The notes under the pieces were generated by a model. The model worked only from the letters and a program-made list of their open reading frames with translations. It had not been told where the DNA came from and did not search any database. Source: Candidatus Solibacter sp. (GTDB taxonomy: Bacteria; Acidobacteriota; Terriglobia; Bryobacterales; Bryobacteraceae). Taken from it: DNA of 32,678 bases. A program made the translations under genes and the position numbers. The stretch lies in NCBI GenBank assembly GCA_025358475.1, contig JANYJN010000009.1:1-32678 (forward strand). Direction: 5' to 3'. Below are positions 28,547 through 32,678 of this stretch, piece by piece (positions within the stretch are counted from its first letter, which is position 1; the number at the start of each line of letters is the position of its first letter).

Positions 28547-31500
28547 TCAGAACCGGAATTTGGCAACGAGTTCCATTTGTCGAGAGCCCACGCTGGTACC
28601 GCTAATGCGGCCGACATGACCCGCTCCGATCGCCTTATCCGGCAGGGCGAACGACGGGTGGTTGAACAGATTGGTGGCGTTGGCGCTGAAGTCCAAGTTT
28701 GTACGCTCCGTGAACTTGAACACCTTATGGAGCGACATGTTGACGGCGGTCAATCCAGGGCCATACAGGGTATTTCTTCCCAGGTTCCCGAATGTTCCAG
28801 GAGTGGGAGACGCGAAGGCATTGACGTTGAACCACGAATCGATACTCTGCCCCCCGGCCACTGCCTTGGGATTACCCACCAGGTTCGGATACCACACGTT
28901 ATTCGACGACAGAGAGTAGCTGTTGTTCACCTGCATGAAGGGCGTGAACGGACTGCCGCCTTGCTTGATGAAGTCGCCAAACAGCGTCCAGCCACCGATC
29001 GCGTAATCGAGTGCCTTGCTGTTATTGACGAACTGCCGGCCCCTGCCAACGGGCAGATCGTACGATGCATGCGCCTTCAACATATGGCGAACGTCAAAGT
29101 TCGAGTTCCCATAGTTCGCCATCGGGTTGTAGGCGCGCTGGTAGGGGGTGGCACCCTGCAGCGAACCCCAGCCGGACGAATCCTGATTCGATAGCATATG
29201 CGACCAGGTGTAGTTGACGTTGAACATCAATCCCTTGGCGAAGCGGCGCGTAAGCCCCATCTGGAAAGCGTTGTAGTTGGCTATGCCATCGGTAGTATTG
29301 CCGGTGATGCTCTGGAACTTATACGGACGGAACGCCGCATCGTTCGGCCCCAGAAGGTTTTCCGGTACCTGATTGAGATCCGCCGTGAACGGCAGGTGCG
29401 ACTGGTTGCTGCCCACATAACCGATGTCGAAAACCATGCTCTGGGTAACTTGCCGCTGAATTGTCAAGTTCCAGGAGCGAAGTAGCGGGGACGGCGCCGT
29501 GTACGGGAAGAAGCCCACTGACTGCCCGTTGAGAGCATCCGGGGTGTTGGAAGCGCGTTTGAAAATCGAGTTAATTGCGGCGCCCTTCGCACCCTGGTAG
29601 TTGGTGTTTCCATCGGACGAGAGAATCACCACGGGGCTCACGTTACCGGTGGAATCCGTTTGGTTGCCCGAGCTTGCCGAAGCCTGGCCCAAACCGCCGC
29701 CATAGGTGTCTACATTCCAGGGGAAGGTGTAGAGGCCGATGCCGCCACGGATGACAGTTTTGTCGCCAAGCTGGTAGGCAAAGCCGAACCTCGGCAGGAT
29801 GTTCTTATAGACGCCTTTCTGCAGTCTGTCGCGGCCGTTGGCCTTGGTCGTGGCAAACCACAGCGCGCCGGGAGCATTGGTGGCGGGATTGATCACGTTC
29901 GGATCGAACGAGCGCTCGTTGCCGTAGATTTCGGTCCAGCCCGTGTTGCCTTCCCACCGCAAACCGAGGTTCAGGGTGAGTTTGGGGGTTACTTTGAAGT
30001 CGTCCTGGATGAAGGCGCCGGGATTCTTCAGGCGGCCGCCGTATTCAGGCGAATTGAGAGCGTTCCAATTCTGCACATAGCCCAACAGGAAGTCCGCATA
30101 GGAAGAGCCGGAACCGGAGGCGAGCGCGCCGGTGTTGCTGCCCGCGGTATAGACGCCGGTGAAACCAACCTCTGCACCCTTGATATTGCCCCACGCGGTG
30201 GAATCGGCGCGGAAGATGAGCGTCCCGCCTCCAAAGTGGAGGAGGTGGCGTCCGTGGATCAGCGTCACCTGGTCCGAAATATCGAAGGTGTTCTCTTTGT
30301 ACTCGGTATTCGAGGGGGAACCCGGGCCAAGGCCGTAATAGTTGCTGATGGAGACATTCGGGAAAATGTCTTCCTTCGCGAACCGCAGGCCGAGTTTCGC
30401 CGGATAGCCCTGTCCGATAGTGGCGGGGTGGAACACATCGTACTCGCCCATGAAGCCGATGCGAAGTTCGTTGATGAGCCTCGGACTGATAGTCCAGTAA
30501 TCGGAGAGCTGGCCGCTCATGTTCATTACGTCCCCGGGGTCTTTGTTGATCGGGTCTACCGGGCTGAAGGGTTTGGCCGGGCCGTCGTTCCAGGCAGCGG
30601 AACCTGTGATCCGGTTGTTGCTCGTGATATCGGCATCGAATCTGCCGAAGTACTTGCGCTTCGGGCTGTCGCCCGGCGCGAGATAGCTGAAGTTGTTGGT
30701 CGCGATGCCATTCACCAATTGCCCAGCCCGATTGGGTTGCGGGTAGTACGCCTGGATGTTCTTGGCTACCGTGTCCAACATCGCGGCTGGGATCTGGTTG
30801 TAAGGGAACAACTGGCGGGTTACTACGCCAGTGGTGGGATTCACGGTCTGCGACGTCGGGTCGTAGATCGGGTTCATCCCCGCGAAGTTGCCATCGCGCA
30901 TGGTCAGGGTGGGCACCGTGGCGAAACTCACCGCCGGCGTTGTGTGGTTGATGGTGTGATCGATGCCGAAGAAGAAGAACACCTTGTTCTTGATTACCGG
31001 GCCGCCGATGTTGAAGCCAAAATCGTTGAAGTGCTGCGGCGTCTTGAAGGAAACGCCGTTAAAGCCAAAAGGCGCGGCATTCAGCGCGGTGTTCTTGAAG
31101 TAGTCGTACACCATGCCGTGGAACTGATTTGAGCCGCCCTTGCTGATCTGGTTATAAACCATGCCGCCGCCTCCGTACTGGGCGGAGAAGGCTGAACTGC
31201 TCATCTTCACTTCGCCCAGAGTGTCGAAGATCGGCGTGTTGATGACGTTATTGCTCATCGGTGAACTGGTGGACGCCCCGTCCAGCAGCGCATTGGAAAA
31301 CGGCATACTCCCATTGACCGACACGCCTCCCATTCCGGGGCTGTTGTTGTTGGTCCCGTTGCCGCGAGTGCCCGGCAAGAACGTCAGGAACGACTGCCAA
31401 TCCGGAATTCCGCCGGTCTGCGGCAGGAGCTTCAGAGTTTCCTGCGGCACCGTCGAGGAGATTTCCGCGGTGGTCGTCTCCAGCAGGGGCGCCCCCGTTT

Positions 31501-31876
31501 CCTGAATTAGGATTTGTTGCGTCGATTGCCCCAGGGTCAATTGAACGTTCAATCCGGTGACGCCGGCGCTGAGCGTCAAAGGCCCGCGCTGTACTGTCGC
31601 GAAGCCCTCTTTTTTGAAGGTAATCAGGTAATGATCGGCAGGTACGAGCGGGCCGGTGTCGTAAAGTCCGGAATCGTTCGTGACAAAGATGCGTTCCGTG
31701 TTCTTGTCGATATCTTTAACGGTTATCGTTACACCAGGCACGACCGCTCCCGTCGGATCGGTCAGGCTGCCCGTGACATCGGCTGAATTCGTGGCTTGCG
31801 CCCAAACCACAACAGGGTACAAGCAGATCAAGCAAGCATACAACGGCAGTAGTGTCCCCACTCGTCGCGATTTCAT
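28547..31876 (-). CDS. TonB-dependent receptor, Oar-like, with carboxypeptidase-regulatory-like domain
   Basis: The 1109-residue outer-membrane protein probably imports or binds oligosaccharides released by the enzymes around it. ATG 31876 follows GAGGGGC. A signal peptide (LLPLYACLICLYPVVVWAQ) is followed by a CarboxypepD_reg-like/Cna-B-like sandwich (residues about 30-115: GSLTDPTGAVVPGVTITV, GLYDTGPLVPADHYLITFKK). A plug domain follows (about 130-245: GGVSVNGSMPFSNALLDGAS). The rest is beta barrel, ending in an aromatic C-terminus (MELVAKFRF), as BAM-inserted barrels do. No clear TonB box was seen. Such receptors are greatly expanded in Solibacter-type Acidobacteria. The palindrome at 31999-32009 lies about 120 bases upstream. 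Confidence 0.92.
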   Translation of the reverse strand: MKSRRVGTLLPLYACLICLYPVVVWAQATNSADVTGSLTDPTGAVVPGVTITVKDIDKNTERIFVTNDSGLYDTGPLVPADHYLITFKKEGFATVQRGPLTLSAGVTGLNVQLTLGQSTQQILIQETGAPLLETTTAEISSTVPQETLKLLPQTGGIPDWQSFLTFLPGTRGNGTNNNSPGMGGVSVNGSMPFSNALLDGASTSSPMSNNVINTPIFDTLGEVKMSSSAFSAQYGGGGMVYNQISKGGSNQFHGMVYDYFKNTALNAAPFGFNGVSFKTPQHFNDFGFNIGGPVIKNKVFFFFGIDHTINHTTPAVSFATVPTLTMRDGNFAGMNPIYDPTSQTVNPTTGVVTRQLFPYNQIPAAMLDTVAKNIQAYYPQPNRAGQLVNGIATNNFSYLAPGDSPKRKYFGRFDADITSNNRITGSAAWNDGPAKPFSPVDPINKDPGDVMNMSGQLSDYWTISPRLINELRIGFMGEYDVFHPATIGQGYPAKLGLRFAKEDIFPNVSISNYYGLGPGSPSNTEYKENTFDISDQVTLIHGRHLLHFGGGTLIFRADSTAWGNIKGAEVGFTGVYTAGSNTGALASGSGSSYADFLLGYVQNWNALNSPEYGGRLKNPGAFIQDDFKVTPKLTLNLGLRWEGNTGWTEIYGNERSFDPNVINPATNAPGALWFATTKANGRDRLQKGVYKNILPRFGFAYQLGDKTVIRGGIGLYTFPWNVDTYGGGLGQASASSGNQTDSTGNVSPVVILSSDGNTNYQGAKGAAINSIFKRASNTPDALNGQSVGFFPYTAPSPLLRSWNLTIQRQVTQSMVFDIGYVGSNQSHLPFTADLNQVPENLLGPNDAAFRPYKFQSITGNTTDGIANYNAFQMGLTRRFAKGLMFNVNYTWSHMLSNQDSSGWGSLQGATPYQRAYNPMANYGNSNFDVRHMLKAHASYDLPVGRGRQFVNNSKALDYAIGGWTLFGDFIKQGGSPFTPFMQVNNSYSLSSNNVWYPNLVGNPKAVAGGQSIDSWFNVNAFASPTPGTFGNLGRNTLYGPGLTAVNMSLHKVFKFTERTNLDFSANATNLFNHPSFALPDKAIGAGHVGRISGTSVGSRQMELVAKFRF

Positions 31877-31998
31877 AAGCCCCTCTTACGGAGCACAGCC
31901 CAGAGTGCTCCGATTTGTCAGACATGGATGCGGACGGTCCATCAAGGCTACTACTCAGGCCGGCAAGATGCAAGTTTCGTACCGTTTGGCCCTTGGCT

Positions 31999-32009
31999 CT
32001 AACGGTTAG
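31999..32009. promoter_or_regulatory. Palindrome upstream of the TonB receptor, candidate operator
   Basis: CTAACGGTTAG is a 5-1-5 palindrome in the 275-base gap between the receptor and the UnbV-domain gene. It is the reverse complement of the motif at 15787-15797. The remainder of the gap shows nothing I can name. Confidence 0.4.
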
Positions 32010-32151
32010 CCCTTCCGTCTTAACGTGGCAAAGAAACAGTTCCTTCCAAAAAGCGGAGAAATCGGGCCCGGCACGACGGAAATCCAGAGCCGGCACGCAC
32101 CAGGCCCAGGTAAGGCAGGTAACACATGTGACACGACCGGGTGCGCCACCT

Positions 32152-32678
32152 CTATTTTGGCGTGGGAGCAGCCAGGGGCCTGATGTTGCTACAGGGAACG
32201 ACGCCGTTACCCTCTTTGACGCAGTAGAAACGATCTGCCTCAAGGTCGGTCCAGGTTTCACTTCCGCCCGACGGCCAGAAGATCTCTACTTTGTCGGCGC
32301 GACTGCGACCGGCGAGGCCGAAGTGGAGGCGGAGATCACTTTGCGACAGATAGCTCCCCGAACTCCTCACCTCGTCGGTCTGGGAGAGTTCGCCGGCGGT
32401 GATCCTTACTCGCGTGTTCAAGGCCAGTCGATTGCTTCTCGTTCCGGCCAGTTCGAGACTGATCCAGTGATGGCGCGGTCCCCCTTCGGGGCGAAAGATC
32501 ACGGGCTCACCCTCGAGATTTCCGACCACAACTTCCTGGACGCCGTCGTTAAACAGGTCGCCGATAGCCAGGCCGCGCCCCACTCGCGGAACCTGCAGGG
32601 CCGCGCCCACCTGATCGCTGATGTCGCGGAATGTGCCGTCCCGCCGATTCAGGAAGAGCTGGCCCGGCTCGCGGAAGT
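32152..32678 (-). CDS. FG-GAP/ASPIC-UnbV domain protein, 5' end outside the window
   Basis: The frame is open to the right edge (FREPGQLFLNRRDGTFRDIS precedes the ORF-track start), so the GTG at 32610 is internal and the protein begins outside the window. The visible part is the last FG-GAP-like propeller repeat (GRGLAIGDLFNDGVQEVVVGN). The ASPIC/UnbV domain follows (HHWISLELAGTRSNRLALNT, VRSSGSYLSQSDLRLHFGL, ADKVEIFWPSGG), ending at the stop at 32152. CRTAC-type proteins of this kind are secreted and calcium-binding. They are often encoded beside Oar-like TonB receptors in Acidobacteria and may bind or present glycans. It is on the same strand as the receptor, 275 bases ahead of it, and could share a transcript. 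Function is uncertain. Confidence 0.88.
   Translation of the reverse strand, partial: FREPGQLFLNRRDGTFRDISDQVGAALQVPRVGRGLAIGDLFNDGVQEVVVGNLEGEPVIFRPEGGPRHHWISLELAGTRSNRLALNTRVRITAGELSQTDEVRSSGSYLSQSDLRLHFGLAGRSRADKVEIFWPSGGSETWTDLEADRFYCVKEGNGVVPCSNIRPLAAPTPK

Noticed and set aside
29660-31132. 490-residue plus-strand ORF inside the TonB receptor
   Set aside because: Antisense of the barrel region. Composition follows the receptor codons and no domain is recognisable.

Overview
The window looks like a chromosomal stretch from a GC-rich soil bacterium, most plausibly an Acidobacteriota of the Solibacter/Bryobacter kind. This is inferred from gene families, not from a marker gene. The clues are a long Oar-like TonB-dependent receptor with an N-terminal carboxypeptidase-regulatory-like domain, an FG-GAP/ASPIC-UnbV protein, Tat- or Sec-exported glycoside hydrolases and esterases with E-set N-termini, a winged-helix/TM/malectin fusion, and an exported RraA-like protein.

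The theme is arabinoxylan (hemicellulose) breakdown. Intact or nearly intact enzymes are three GH51 alpha-L-arabinofuranosidases (5904-8051, 17442-19346, 24811-26922), a GH10 xylanase (11380-13161, minus), a GH43 enzyme (19349-21424), a type-B carboxylesterase (8102-9784, minus) and two enterochelin-esterase-like/CE1-like esterases (21421-22557 minus, 27071-28369 plus). A GH2 enzyme enters from the left edge. A TonB-dependent receptor (28547-31876, minus) would import the oligosaccharides. An exported enolase-superfamily protein, an exported RraA-like protein and a GH51 form a tight plus-strand run (4097-8051), which may be a periplasmic sugar-acid module. A second run is NIF3-like, GH51, GH43 (16491-21424).

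The second theme is erosion. I can read at least nine broken or truncated genes: GH2 (frameshift), a GH39 C-terminal remnant, a second RraA (stop plus frameshift), an enolase capping-domain fragment, two tail-to-tail esterase or unknown fragments, the malectin regulator (stop plus frameshift), two esterases cut after the E-set domain, and an acetyl-xylan-esterase-like gene that lost its N-terminus. An integrase C-terminal scrap lies exactly between two of these truncated esterases (about 23743-23972), suggesting an insertion-sequence-mediated deletion. Some single-base lesions could instead be assembly errors.

One apparently intact insertion sequence is present, an IS110-family transposase (10053-11075, minus). 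The non-coding DNA on both sides has strong secondary structure: several hairpins 5' of the gene and a roughly 165-bp imperfect palindrome 3' of it. IS110 elements use a bridge RNA from a non-coding end, so these flanks are the best candidate for an uncharacterised RNA here. No rRNA, tRNA or CRISPR array was seen.
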